Source: a virus. Taken from it: a DNA stretch of 44,272 bases. The notes under the pieces are model-generated. The model had not been told where the DNA came from. It did no database searches and was given only the letters and a program-made list of their open reading frames with translations. Shown piece by piece: positions 33,097 through 40,177 of this stretch. Location of the stretch: the IMG/VR virus record IMGVR_UViG_3300032086_002105, positions 1 through 44,272 of that record. One strand, given 5' to 3'. The translations under genes were made by a program, and so were the position numbers. Each line of letters opens with the position of its first letter. Positions within the stretch are counted from its first letter, which is position 1.

Positions 33097-35562
33097 ATGG
33101 CAACTGGCGACGATAAGTTAATTAGAGAACAACGGGAAGATTTAGCAAAAGAAATCAAAGAGGTTAATGCAAAACTGAAGCCTGGATTTCAGAAAATCAT
33201 TAAAGACTTAGAAGAAGTCTCTCCACAAGTTGCCAAAATAACAGCAGACTTTAGGGAATCTAGTAAAGATTCCTTTACGGGTGCGTTAGCAACTAAGAAA
33301 TTAAAAAACCTCACTGGTCTTGTCGACAAATATATGAAAGAGGGTGAGTCTGCCCTTGACCCTAAAGAACTCAAACAATTACAATCAAACTTCTCACAAG
33401 AAATTAATGGTGTAATGGAAACCTTCGACTTTGAAGGAATGAGACAGGCACAAATAGAATTCAACGAAACCCAAGACAAGATACAAGAACTTGAAGACGG
33501 AAGACAAGCAAGACTAGAACAGTCAATGAAAAGTAATAATGTTCTTGCTCAGTTGGATAAAAAAATTGAAGAAGCACGTTCCAAGTCAATTGGATTAAAC
33601 GGTGCAGCCGCGGATGCAAACAACAAACTTATACAAGATTTACAAAGAGAAAGAGAAGACAAAGCAGATAAAATGACTGCAGCCTATGATAGAGAAATTG
33701 CAGCCGAAAGAAAAACCTTAGAAGAAAGAAGTGAAGCACTTTCTGAAACAACAGAAGCATATAAAACAGGTTTAGAAAAAGCAACTAAATTTGAAGGTAC
33801 AGAGAAGTTCAGTAGTGGTATTGAAGAACTAACTGGAATTGATATACTTGGTTTTGCTGATACAGTCACTAAGAAAGTAAATGCAATAAGTGACATTATG
33901 GGTTCAATCGGTGGTGTATTTGGTGAAGCAGGTGAAGGACTCAAAGATAAAGTCACTGGGTTCATGGGTGGAGTCAAAGACTTTTTCACACCCAAAGGAA
34001 AAGAAGGTGGTGGAGATTCTCCTATCGGTGGTGCAATCAAAGGTAAAGCCGATGGAATGGCAAAAGGAATGTCTGACAAAGCTGCAGACAAAGGTGTCGG
34101 ATTACCTGCCAAATCAGGCAAGAGTGGTGGTTTCTTAAAATCAATTGCAAACGGAGTCAAAAAATTTGGTGACTCTAAAGTATTAAAAGGTGCATTAACA
34201 CTTGGTATACTTGGTGGAACAGTAGGACTTCTTGCAATAGGATTAAAAGCATTTAATGGATTAGACTTCAAAACTATGTTTAAAGGTTTTGTTGCACTTG
34301 GTGCTTTAATCATGTTTGCAAGACTTATCGGTAAAGCAACATTTGGAATTCTTAAAGGTGCTCTTGCAATCGGTGTATTGGGTGCAGCCTTAATTCCATT
34401 TGCATTTGCACTTAAGTTAATGAAAGACGCAGGTTTAGGAACTATACTAACCATTGCAGTCGGACTTACTGCACTAGGTGTAGCAGCTGCAATACTGGGT
34501 GGTATGCTTCCAGTAATGTTATTAGGTGCTGTTGCAATCGCAGCCTTAGGTGCAGCTCTGATTCCATTTGCATTTGCAGCTGAAATGGCTGCTGGTGCAT
34601 TCAATATGTTCATTGGTGACCTTATTAAGATTAGTTTGGTTGACGGTGCTAACTTAATTCTAGTTGGTGCTGGATTAGCAGCGATTGGTGCTGGTCTAGT
34701 AGCAATGACTGGTGGAAATCTATTAGGAAGTCTAATGGAAGGTATCGGAAGTCTATTCGGTGCAAAATCTCCTATGGAGAAAGTCACTGACTTTGCAAAA
34801 GGTTTACAAGATGTAGACATGACTAAGATTACACAACTAGGAGTTGCATTTGAAAAACTACAAAATGCAGAAGGTGCTATTAAGTTGTTTAGTGACGTTG
34901 ACGGAAAAGCAAAGAGTCTAAAAAAATTCGCAGAATCTATTGATTTATTATCAGCTGCACTTATCAGATTAGAAAGTGGTGTTCCTAAAGAAGAAAGTTG
35001 GTGGGATAAAATGACTTCATTTGCTGGAAAAATGATGGGAACCACTGAAGAAGAAAGAATTGCTGAACAAGCACAAAAATCACAACAGAGACTTGATGGT
35101 ATTTCGGGTGGTGCATATTACGCTGCAGATGAGTTAGACGACTTCATAGGAACAGGTGGAGACGTTCAAAGACAACCTAGTGCAATGTCAATGGAAATGT
35201 CACAAGTCAAAGCAGAACTTACTGGTCAAAGACAAGCAGAAGAAATTAGATTATCTAAACTGCAAGAAATGATGTTAGAACACAATATTGTTGCAAGACA
35301 AAAATTCGGAATACCACACTTATATTCACCCGAAGAGATTTCTGCAGCTGGTGTTCAAGACCAAGGTGGAATGGTTAAGAATGCAAGACAAGAAGTGTCT
35401 GCAACTGCTTCTACTGGAAATCAAATTGCAATGGCAAGTAATCAAAACATTGTCAATCAAGGAAGAACATACAATAACCTAAACAAACCACAAACTAACA
35501 ATGACGACTATTCAGTCTATAAGTTTGGTGGTGCAATGGGTATTGGTGACGAAGACTTCTAA
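33097..35562 (+). CDS. Tail tape measure protein (gp29-like)
   Basis: The 821-residue protein starts with about 220 residues of charged coiled coil (LIREQREDLAKEIKEVNAKL ... AAERKTLEERSEALSE). A Gly/Lys-rich linker follows (residues about 270-350), then a long hydrophobic Ala/Gly region at about 363-560 with repeats LGAALIPFAFALKLM and LGAALIPFAFAAEMA. The C-terminal 200 residues are polar with Gln-rich parts. This is the plan of tape measure proteins, and the position right after the chaperone pair confirms it. T4 gp29 has 590 residues, so at about 0.15 nm per residue this tail would be near 120 nm. Overlaps the convergent gene by 4 bp. Confidence 0.85.
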   Translation: MATGDDKLIREQREDLAKEIKEVNAKLKPGFQKIIKDLEEVSPQVAKITADFRESSKDSFTGALATKKLKNLTGLVDKYMKEGESALDPKELKQLQSNFSQEINGVMETFDFEGMRQAQIEFNETQDKIQELEDGRQARLEQSMKSNNVLAQLDKKIEEARSKSIGLNGAAADANNKLIQDLQREREDKADKMTAAYDREIAAERKTLEERSEALSETTEAYKTGLEKATKFEGTEKFSSGIEELTGIDILGFADTVTKKVNAISDIMGSIGGVFGEAGEGLKDKVTGFMGGVKDFFTPKGKEGGGDSPIGGAIKGKADGMAKGMSDKAADKGVGLPAKSGKSGGFLKSIANGVKKFGDSKVLKGALTLGILGGTVGLLAIGLKAFNGLDFKTMFKGFVALGALIMFARLIGKATFGILKGALAIGVLGAALIPFAFALKLMKDAGLGTILTIAVGLTALGVAAAILGGMLPVMLLGAVAIAALGAALIPFAFAAEMAAGAFNMFIGDLIKISLVDGANLILVGAGLAAIGAGLVAMTGGNLLGSLMEGIGSLFGAKSPMEKVTDFAKGLQDVDMTKITQLGVAFEKLQNAEGAIKLFSDVDGKAKSLKKFAESIDLLSAALIRLESGVPKEESWWDKMTSFAGKMMGTTEEERIAEQAQKSQQRLDGISGGAYYAADELDDFIGTGGDVQRQPSAMSMEMSQVKAELTGQRQAEEIRLSKLQEMMLEHNIVARQKFGIPHLYSPEEISAAGVQDQGGMVKNARQEVSATASTGNQIAMASNQNIVNQGRTYNNLNKPQTNNDDYSVYKFGGAMGIGDEDF

Positions 35563-35759
35563 ATCGTTTTATACTTATCTTTACGAGGGATAACCTTCGT
35601 TTTATCTTTGTGGACTTGAGTTAGTCCGTGGGTGGGTGTTTCTTTACGAACACTGACATTAGGTTTTGGTTTGCCAAAGATTTTCTCCCAGTTATCTGAG
35701 TAGAGTTCCTCGTTTGAGTTCCGTCTTTTGGAACCCTTTCCTCCATGCCATTTTGTCAT
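35559..35759 (-). CDS. Small basic protein with KWHGGKGS N-terminus
   Basis: The 66-residue protein starts MTKWHGGKGSKRRNSNEELY and continues SDNWEKIFGKPKPN. Proteins with the KWHGGKGS start are frequent in marine T4-like phages, where they have no assigned function. The charge is strongly positive, which might allow nucleic acid binding. It follows a 39-residue membrane protein by 6 nt without a Shine-Dalgarno sequence and its stop overlaps the stop of the convergent tape measure gene. Confidence 0.75.
   Translation of the reverse strand: MTKWHGGKGSKRRNSNEELYSDNWEKIFGKPKPNVSVRKETPTHGLTQVHKDKTKVIPRKDKYKTI
35583..35609 (+). terminator. Possible plus-strand terminator inside the convergent gene
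   Basis: After the tape measure stop there is no free space, but ACGAGG (35583-35588) can pair with CCTTCGT (35594-35600) with one bulged T, followed by TTTTATCTTT. This could end the plus-strand late transcript within the antisense 66-residue gene. The stem is short and imperfect. Confidence 0.4.
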
Positions 35760-35765
35760 AATTCA

Positions 35766-35885
35766 TTATATCAGTGGTGGTTGATAATTTAAAAAAAGAT
35801 ATATTGCAGCTGCTATACCTAATATCCCTATCAATGCAGAGATAAGAAACTGTCTAATAACTCTTTTTTCTCTCTTTGTTCTCAT
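35766..35885 (-). CDS. Small membrane protein, 39 residues
   Basis: The ATG at 35885 overlaps the stop of the bS21 gene as ATGA. The product begins with a basic stretch [12 protein letters not shown] and continues with one hydrophobic helix ([20 protein letters not shown]), ending NYQPPLI. The positive-inside rule predicts the N-terminus in the cytoplasm. It ends 6 nt before the next ATG. Coupling on both sides and the clean membrane helix support a real gene. Function is unknown; a small lysis or membrane-modulating peptide is possible. Confidence 0.7.
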   Translation of the reverse strand: MRTKREKRVIRQFLISALIGILGIAAAIYLFLNYQPPLI

Positions 35886-36130
35886 TTTAATACACCATAG
35901 AAGGGGTGTCTTCTTGGTTGGTTAGCACGTTTTGCTTCCAACTTCCTTCTACGTTTAATCTCTTGATTCTTTTGATTTCTCTTAGTGTTAGGTTTCTCAT
36001 AATACTTTCTGTCTCTACACTCTTGAACTATACCCTTCTTCTCACAATTCTTTTTAAACCTTCTTAACATTCTGTCAAAAGGTTCTTCTTGCCTATTCTT
36101 AGGATTTATTCTTGGTGTTACTGTTGTCAT
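35882..36130 (-). CDS. rpsU: Ribosomal protein bS21 homologue
   Basis: Residues 15-66 read [20 protein letters not shown], then [20 protein letters not shown] and RRRKLEAKR, matching bacterial S21 (EPFD.ALRRFKR.CEKAG...R.R.YYEKP). S21 sits on the 30S platform next to the anti-Shine-Dalgarno end of 16S rRNA and takes part in initiation. Viral bS21 genes are known from marine phages including pelagiphages. This copy has a longer basic C-terminus ([14 protein letters not shown]) and an N-terminal extension of about 12 residues. There is no ribosome binding site before its ATG, only TAAT, so it depends on coupling to the methyltransferase gene 2 nt upstream. Confidence 0.92.
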   Translation of the reverse strand: MTTVTPRINPKNRQEEPFDRMLRRFKKNCEKKGIVQECRDRKYYEKPNTKRNQKNQEIKRRRKLEAKRANQPRRHPFYGVLK

Positions 36131-36131
36131 A

Positions 36132-37019
36132 TTATTTAAAAAATTGTTCTAACGATTCCTCTCTGTTTTTTATTTTATCTGAACTATACTCTAGTTCTCC
36201 TTCTTTACGAAACACTAGAATGAACTCATGTACTTTCGCAGTGTATCGTTTACTTGCACACTTACCCGCTTGTAAGGCTGCAAATATAGTGTCGTTCTTC
36301 ATGACTATTATATCATGTAATTTCAGACCCGATTTAGTGAACATATTTATGGTATCTGAATGAAAAGGTTTGTATTCTCCGTCCCTTCTCCAATCACCAC
36401 AAACCCAAACACAAAACCCGCCTGGCTTTAAAACTCTCTCTATGTTGTTTCCACAAACTTGTATCCTTTCACAAAAGTCTTCATACTTTCTTAGGTCGGA
36501 TAACTGACCCTCTGCACTTTCATATCTTTCTATATCCCCGTAAGGTGGACAAGTCATAACTAAGTTTGCACTCTCATCATCTGTATGAGACATTTCACAC
36601 CCGTCACTCTCTAAGATATCATAGTATCCGTCAAAGGAATGTCTTCCCATTTCCTCTCTAACTTTTTTTACTGTTTCAGAAGATACGTCATAACCAACAT
36701 AATTTCTTCCTAATGAAGCAGACACGAATGCACGTGTCATTCTTCCAGCAAAAGGGTCAACGATTGTATCACCAACCATAGACCAATAGTGAACTATGTT
36801 CTCACATAAACCAGCATGAAACTCCGACATCATTAAACCATTAGGAAGACGAGGACAAACTCCTCTCTTTTCTTCGTATGCAGTTAAGTATGCATCGTCC
36901 CAATTGTTCTTAGATGATTTAGTAGGTGTTATAACTGACTGAGGGTTCCAACCAAACTGGTCGATAACCCTTTCGTTTTCATTCCATGGTAGAATGTTTT
37001 TGTAGTATTCACTTTTCAT
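36132..37019 (-). CDS. DNA methyltransferase (N4-cytosine/N6-adenine type)
   Basis: The S-adenosylmethionine site is [11 protein letters not shown] (residues 88-98, motif I) with VGYDVS closing the strand, and the catalytic motif IV is TCPPY (156-160). The order motif I before IV with the recognition part after it points to a gamma-like arrangement. [20 protein letters not shown] is the usual later strand. The protein has 295 residues; no restriction endonuclease lies beside it, so it is probably a solitary methylase protecting phage DNA or changing its regulation. The preceding phrase [18 protein letters not shown] resembles the PxE...motif X area. Target sequence cannot be predicted. Confidence 0.88.
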   Translation of the reverse strand: MKSEYYKNILPWNENERVIDQFGWNPQSVITPTKSSKNNWDDAYLTAYEEKRGVCPRLPNGLMMSEFHAGLCENIVHYWSMVGDTIVDPFAGRMTRAFVSASLGRNYVGYDVSSETVKKVREEMGRHSFDGYYDILESDGCEMSHTDDESANLVMTCPPYGDIERYESAEGQLSDLRKYEDFCERIQVCGNNIERVLKPGGFCVWVCGDWRRDGEYKPFHSDTINMFTKSGLKLHDIIVMKNDTIFAALQAGKCASKRYTAKVHEFILVFRKEGELEYSSDKIKNREESLEQFFK

Positions 37020-37051
37020 AATAATCTAAAAGTGTGAAGTCACCCCACGCC

Positions 37052-37168
37052 TTACAGCAACCCGTTCTTCACCGACCAGTCCGCAATAGATTTGCTACTG
37101 ACCTTTCCCTTACTAAGTACCCCCATTTCCACGGTCTTAGTGTTGTAGTCGTCTTTCAAGTTATTCAT
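37052..37168 (-). CDS. Small protein, 38 residues, between gp32 and methyltransferase genes
   Basis: An ATG at 37168 opens a frame of 38 codons (start MNNLKDDYNTKTVEMG, end SIADWSVKNGLL). The residue composition is soluble and balanced, unlike random low-complexity frames. It lies in the 180-bp gap after gp32 and points the same way. No Shine-Dalgarno sequence is seen, and the start codon lies inside a predicted two-part hairpin (37145-37186), so translation may be controlled. The function is unknown. Confidence 0.55.
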   Translation of the reverse strand: MNNLKDDYNTKTVEMGVLSKGKVSSKSIADWSVKNGLL

Positions 37169-37186
37169 TATGAATTAAACGACTAC
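37145..37186 (-). promoter_or_regulatory. Hairpin enclosing the start of the 38-residue gene
   Basis: GTAGTCGT (37186-37179 on the minus strand) pairs with ACGACTAC (37152-37145), an 8-bp perfect stem. Inside it ATTCA and TGAAT can form a second stem that includes the ATG at 37168. No U-run follows. The structure could hide the start codon or serve as an end-stabilising loop for gp32 mRNA. Confidence 0.55.
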
Positions 37187-37199
37187 CCCATATTAGAAA

Positions 37200-38099
37200 C
37201 TAACTATCAGAAGCTAGTTTCTTAAAGTAATCCATCGCGTCATCTTCTTCAACTTGTGGAGTAGATTCTGCTGATGCGATTACAGGTTCCTCTGCAACAG
37301 TTTCAGTGTTTACATTTGACCAAGGCACTTCGTCTAAGTCTTCTGCAACACTTTCTGCAGTAGCAGTTGATACACTTCCAGTGAGTCCGAGAACTCTATC
37401 GAGTTTCTCTTTTAGTTCGTCATAAGACTTGAACTCACTTGGTGCAATCACTTCGTTTAAAGAATAAGTAGAGTTATTTATCTCATTTAACTTATCTTCG
37501 TCATCAAAAAGTGGTGAAGGACTTTCGAACTCTGATTTATCATAGTTCCAGTATCCGTCTACTTTTCTGATTTTGATTTTGAAGTTAGCACCTTCTCCTC
37601 TTAAATCAAAAGGATTTATTGCATTTTCGTCTTCAAACGCAGGTGAGATAGCTTCTTTGAGTTGTTCAAAGATTTTTTTACCAAATCTGTATTTGAAAAC
37701 TTTACCCTCATTGTCGGGATTTTTTGGGTCTGAAACAACATAGACATTAGACACATAATGTAAACGTCTTTTCTGTTTACGTGCAATCTCTTTGTTTGCT
37801 TCAATTCCTGTATTCCACAACTGAGAATTGTATTCAGAGACAGGGTCTTGTTTATTGAGGGTAGTCAAAGACTTCTCAATATACCAACCGCCTGGCCCTT
37901 GGAACCCGTGGTCGAAGTATGATACCCAAGGCATCTCTTCTCCTTCGGGAGTAGGTAAGAAACGAACCACAGCATAACCATTACCAGTTTTATCTAGTTC
38001 GGGTTTCCACATGGTGTCGTCTTGAAAGGATTTTTTTTCTCCCGCTGAAGGGGAAGCAGTTTCCATTGCTGCTCTTAGTTTATCTAATGATGTTGACAT
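37200..38099 (-). CDS. gp32: Single-stranded DNA-binding protein gp32, no zinc ligands
   Basis: The core matches T4 gp32: NGYAVVRFLPTPEGEEMP, VSYFDHGFQGPGGWYIEKSL and NEGKVFKYRFGKKIFEQL. The acidic C-terminus (TPQVEEDDAMDYFKKLASDS) is the protein interaction tail of such proteins. T4 gp32 binds zinc through one His and three Cys; this protein contains no Cys at all, and the region reads KSLTTLNKQDPVSEYN, so the zinc site is lost, as in cyanophage relatives. It coats replicating DNA and works with gp59 encoded upstream. The ATG has AGGAG, and a sigma70-like promoter plus hairpin lie in the 184-bp gap upstream, which would allow separate regulation. Confidence 0.93.
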   Translation of the reverse strand: MSTSLDKLRAAMETASPSAGEKKSFQDDTMWKPELDKTGNGYAVVRFLPTPEGEEMPWVSYFDHGFQGPGGWYIEKSLTTLNKQDPVSEYNSQLWNTGIEANKEIARKQKRRLHYVSNVYVVSDPKNPDNEGKVFKYRFGKKIFEQLKEAISPAFEDENAINPFDLRGEGANFKIKIRKVDGYWNYDKSEFESPSPLFDDEDKLNEINNSTYSLNEVIAPSEFKSYDELKEKLDRVLGLTGSVSTATAESVAEDLDEVPWSNVNTETVAEEPVIASAESTPQVEEDDAMDYFKKLASDS

Positions 38100-38142
38100 T
38101 GTATTCTCCTATTGTATAACATTGTATTAGCATTTTATCATG

Positions 38143-38164
38143 TATAAGAACCTTGGTTCCTATA
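38143..38164 (-). promoter_or_regulatory. Hairpin at predicted 5' end of gp32 mRNA
   Basis: TATAGGAACC and GGTTCTTATA pair almost perfectly (one G-T) around two bases. The predicted transcription start for the promoter at 38170-38198 is about 38163, so the loop would form the very 5' end of the gp32 message, 43 nt before the start codon. T4 gp32 controls its own translation by binding a leader structure; a comparable use here is inference. Confidence 0.55.
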
Positions 38165-38169
38165 CTCCT

Positions 38170-38198
38170 ATTATAGTATATTTCTACTAATCCTACAA
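38170..38198 (-). promoter_or_regulatory. Sigma70-like promoter for gp32
   Basis: On the minus strand TTGTAG (38198-38193) is followed after 17 bp by a perfect TATAAT (38175-38170). Four of six bases match TTGACA. It lies in the only sizeable non-coding gap of the replication block and points to gp32. It is probably an early or middle host-polymerase promoter. The gap 38100-38283 also has a 6-bp palindromic stem ACATAC / GTATGT at 38254-38269, just after gp59. Confidence 0.75.
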
Positions 38199-38283
38199 GA
38201 GGGTTTTTGAAACATACCTTATATTTAGTATTTCTTAGACTTTAAGTTTTTATACATACTAGTGTATGTCCTTTGAAACGCTT

Positions 38284-38874
38284 CTATAAGCATAATTCAA
38301 TCAACACCTTTTTGTACTTATTGATATCTACAGATACAAAACTTTTGTATTTGTTTATCCTATTCTGTACATCGGGGTAGACCAAATTTTCCGAAATGAG
38401 TCGTTCCCAATCTTTGGTGAAACCAATGATTTCATCTAAGATACACATCGTCTCGAGGGATATCTTCTTACCTAAAAACTCTTTGAGTAATATAGGGTGT
38501 TGTCCGTTCTTCACTTCTAACACTTTATTGATAGTCCTCTTACGAAGTAAATCAGCAACTTCCGTTTCAAATAGATACGATAGTTTCTGATTTCTTTTCT
38601 TCCATTCCTTATAGACTTTAACACACTCGTTATCAAGTAAGTCACCAGCCCATGAGTCCTTTAGAGACAAGTTTGCAATGTAAAAGTCTTGCAATTCTTG
38701 TTTGTGGGTTTTGAACAATTTACCAAAGTGGTATTTGTCCTTTCGTTTCAGAAATGAATTGATATCACTCTTTACTTTACCATTGTACTTTATAAAGTCA
38801 TAGTCCTTAGAATGAAAGTGTAACTTTATTCCAAGATAAAGAGTGTATGCATCATATCCTTCACGACTTGTCAT
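38284..38874 (-). CDS. gp59: Helicase loader gp59
   Basis: The 196-residue protein starts MTSREGYDAYTLYLGIKLHF and has YDFIKYNGKV, FLKRKDKYHFGKLFKTHK, FYIANLSLKDSWAGDL and ETMCILDEIIGF. The same pattern and length are found in T4 gp59 (217 residues), which binds fork DNA and gp32 and loads the gp41 helicase. The gene order gp33-like, one small gene, gp59, gp32 agrees with T4. It overlaps the upstream Sm-like gene as TAATG. The assignment is supported by sequence and context together. Confidence 0.88.
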   Translation of the reverse strand: MTSREGYDAYTLYLGIKLHFHSKDYDFIKYNGKVKSDINSFLKRKDKYHFGKLFKTHKQELQDFYIANLSLKDSWAGDLLDNECVKVYKEWKKRNQKLSYLFETEVADLLRKRTINKVLEVKNGQHPILLKEFLGKKISLETMCILDEIIGFTKDWERLISENLVYPDVQNRINKYKSFVSVDINKYKKVLIELCL

Positions 38875-39161
38875 TAAGTTATTATCTTCTTTTCCTTTGG
38901 AATTTCGATACCACTTACTGCAGTTCTATGTGCTTCTGCAACTTCTTTGTTACACTTAGCAATAAAAACATATGAACCAAATATCATTTCAGTTGGATTC
39001 ACTTCACCTGTCACTGCAACACCTTTAGAGAAACCCATTCCTCCTTCGGGTGTGTTGACAATCATTTTTGGATTAGCAAGTGTTACTGGTTTACTACTTA
39101 CTAGTTCACCAACATACTCACCACTTGTAGCAACGACTGCTACTATATCACCTTTTTTCAT
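38874..39161 (-). CDS. Small beta-barrel protein, possibly Sm/SH3-like
   Basis: The 95-residue sequence starts MKKGDIVAVVATSGEYVGEL and continues VTLANPKMIVNTPEG, GFSKGVAVTGE and GSYVFIAKCNKEVAEAH. The order of short strands with a GD-x-V...G-E-Y-V-G turn recalls Sm or SH3-like barrels that bind RNA or protein, but no invariant motif proves this. It lies between gp33-like and gp59, a place where T4 has no gene, and is translationally coupled to gp59. Presence next to late-transcription and replication genes suggests a nucleic acid-related role. Confidence 0.6.
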   Translation of the reverse strand: MKKGDIVAVVATSGEYVGELVSSKPVTLANPKMIVNTPEGGMGFSKGVAVTGEVNPTEMIFGSYVFIAKCNKEVAEAHRTAVSGIEIPKEKKIIT

Positions 39162-39169
39162 AATTACTC

Positions 39170-39409
39170 CTAATCTGAAAAGAATGAGGCAATACTTCCT
39201 TTGGAATTCTTACCTCGGTTAATTAAATTTAAACCAGCAGCTTCTGCTTCCAGTTTATCTTTGAGAGGTTGTGTTAACAATCTCTTTGCACTTTCGGGTT
39301 CGATATTGTTTAACTCACAAACCTTTACAATTGCAGACATGATATCTGCACCTCGTCCTTTGACAATTAGTTTTTCAACTTGTTCTGAGAACTCTTTTCT
39401 TGATATCAT
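39170..39409 (-). CDS. gp33: Late transcription co-activator gp33-like
   Basis: The 79-residue protein MISRKEFSEQVEKLIVKGRG, with MSAIVKVCELNNIEPESAKR and LKDKLEAEAAGLNLI, follows the pattern of the short gp33 proteins of cyanophages. T4 gp33 (112 residues) bridges host RNA polymerase and the sliding clamp gp45. The C-terminus SIASFFSD looks like the hydrophobic clamp-binding tail seen in T4 gp33 and gp55. Position two genes before gp59 and gp32 agrees with T4. The TATAAATA promoters in the structural regions need such a factor. Confidence 0.82.
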   Translation of the reverse strand: MISRKEFSEQVEKLIVKGRGADIMSAIVKVCELNNIEPESAKRLLTQPLKDKLEAEAAGLNLINRGKNSKGSIASFFSD

Positions 39410-39410
39410 A

Positions 39411-39866
39411 TTACCACCTTAAGTTATATCTATTTTCGGGGTCAACTGGGTCTACTTGTAATGGTAAACGAAAGAAGTGTTCACAATCCCATGAGTCATA
39501 GTTGTTTTCCCATAACCAATCATGTCCTTCTTCTTCCAGTTGTTCTTGCATTTCGTCTTCGTCTGCTTCACTCCCTTCTGCAAGGTGGATATAATAATCA
39601 CGTCCACATTCGTCAAAGGATTCTATGAATTCATTCTCTTCGAATTCACATGGTTCCATATCACCTTCTGCATCATCTTTCATATAAGCTTCTAAGGTTT
39701 CCTTCTCTTCTTCGTTAGTCACCTTAATGATATAACAACCACTTCTCCAAAGACATTCTATGACCACTCTATCTTCGTTGTCATTGTTCTTAAACACTTC
39801 ACGTTCAGTGTAAGACTTTTTAAACTTCGGATAGATATGATATTCTTTTCCTATTTCAATTTCCAT
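39411..39866 (-). CDS. Highly acidic protein, 151 residues, unknown
   Basis: The protein has many Glu and Asp residues, especially from residue 52 on (EEEKETLEAYMKDDAEGDME, EFEENEFIESFDECGRD, SEADEDEMQEQLEEEGHD), with several Trp (DWLWENNYDSWDC). It begins MEIEIGKEYHIYPKFKKSYT and has a WRSGCYIIKV strand. The next gene is also acidic. Such surface charge occurs in DNA-mimic inhibitors, but also in ordinary halophilic or marine phage proteins. It is adjacent to gp33 by a 1-nt gap. GGAG in the previous gene's end serves as binding site. No family is recognised. Confidence 0.7.
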   Translation of the reverse strand: MEIEIGKEYHIYPKFKKSYTEREVFKNNDNEDRVVIECLWRSGCYIIKVTNEEEKETLEAYMKDDAEGDMEPCEFEENEFIESFDECGRDYYIHLAEGSEADEDEMQEQLEEEGHDWLWENNYDSWDCEHFFRLPLQVDPVDPENRYNLRW

Positions 39867-40175
39867 TTAAAACTGCTCCAGTTCCATGTTGTCTCTCCAG
39901 TCTCTAACTATACTATAGTAAGCATAGTAAGTCGGACTAGTATCATGAACACCAAGTCCACCTTCTGAATAAGGTGTTGTTAAATAATCGATAAGGTGGT
40001 CTGCTTGGTCTAACACTTCTTCTGTTAGGTCTTCCTCACTATCGATTTCAAGATACTCTAATAGTGTATCATATGCACTATCGTATGCTTGGGACTCTAC
40101 CCACTCATCACCTTTGGAGATTATCTTATTCCAATTGAAATCTCCGTTTAAATTAAATTCTTTTGTTTCACTCAT
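39867..40175 (-). CDS. Acidic protein, 102 residues, unknown
   Basis: Starts MSETKEFNLNGDFNWNKIIS and is acidic and helical (LLEYLEIDSEEDLTEEVLDQ, ADHLIDYLTTPYSEGG), ending RDWRDNMELEQF. The start codon has GGAG within the end of the nuclease gene. It directly abuts the 151-residue acidic gene (TAA followed by ATG). The two probably form a functional pair, but no motif allows a function to be named. Confidence 0.7.
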   Translation of the reverse strand: MSETKEFNLNGDFNWNKIISKGDEWVESQAYDSAYDTLLEYLEIDSEEDLTEEVLDQADHLIDYLTTPYSEGGLGVHDTSPTYYAYYSIVRDWRDNMELEQF

Positions 40176-40177
40176 TG

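Noticed and set aside
33684-35045. 453-residue minus-strand open frame
   Set aside because: It is antisense to the tape measure gene; its Ala/Pro/Asn/Ser-rich composition is what complementary reading of Ala/Gly-rich codons gives, and no start signal is present.
37020-37199. tRNA or other structured RNA in the gap after gp32
   Set aside because: The region is more GC-rich and has a strong stem, but no cloverleaf, T-loop sequence or acceptor stem could be built.
37034-37225. 63-residue plus-strand frame opposite gp32 end
   Set aside because: It opposes the direction of the whole block and overlaps gp32; the minus-strand 38-codon frame fits the context better.
38254-38269. Stem ACATAC / GTATGT after gp59 as terminator
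   Set aside because: On the minus strand it is followed by ATAAAAA and not by a T-run; it remains only an inverted repeat of unknown role.
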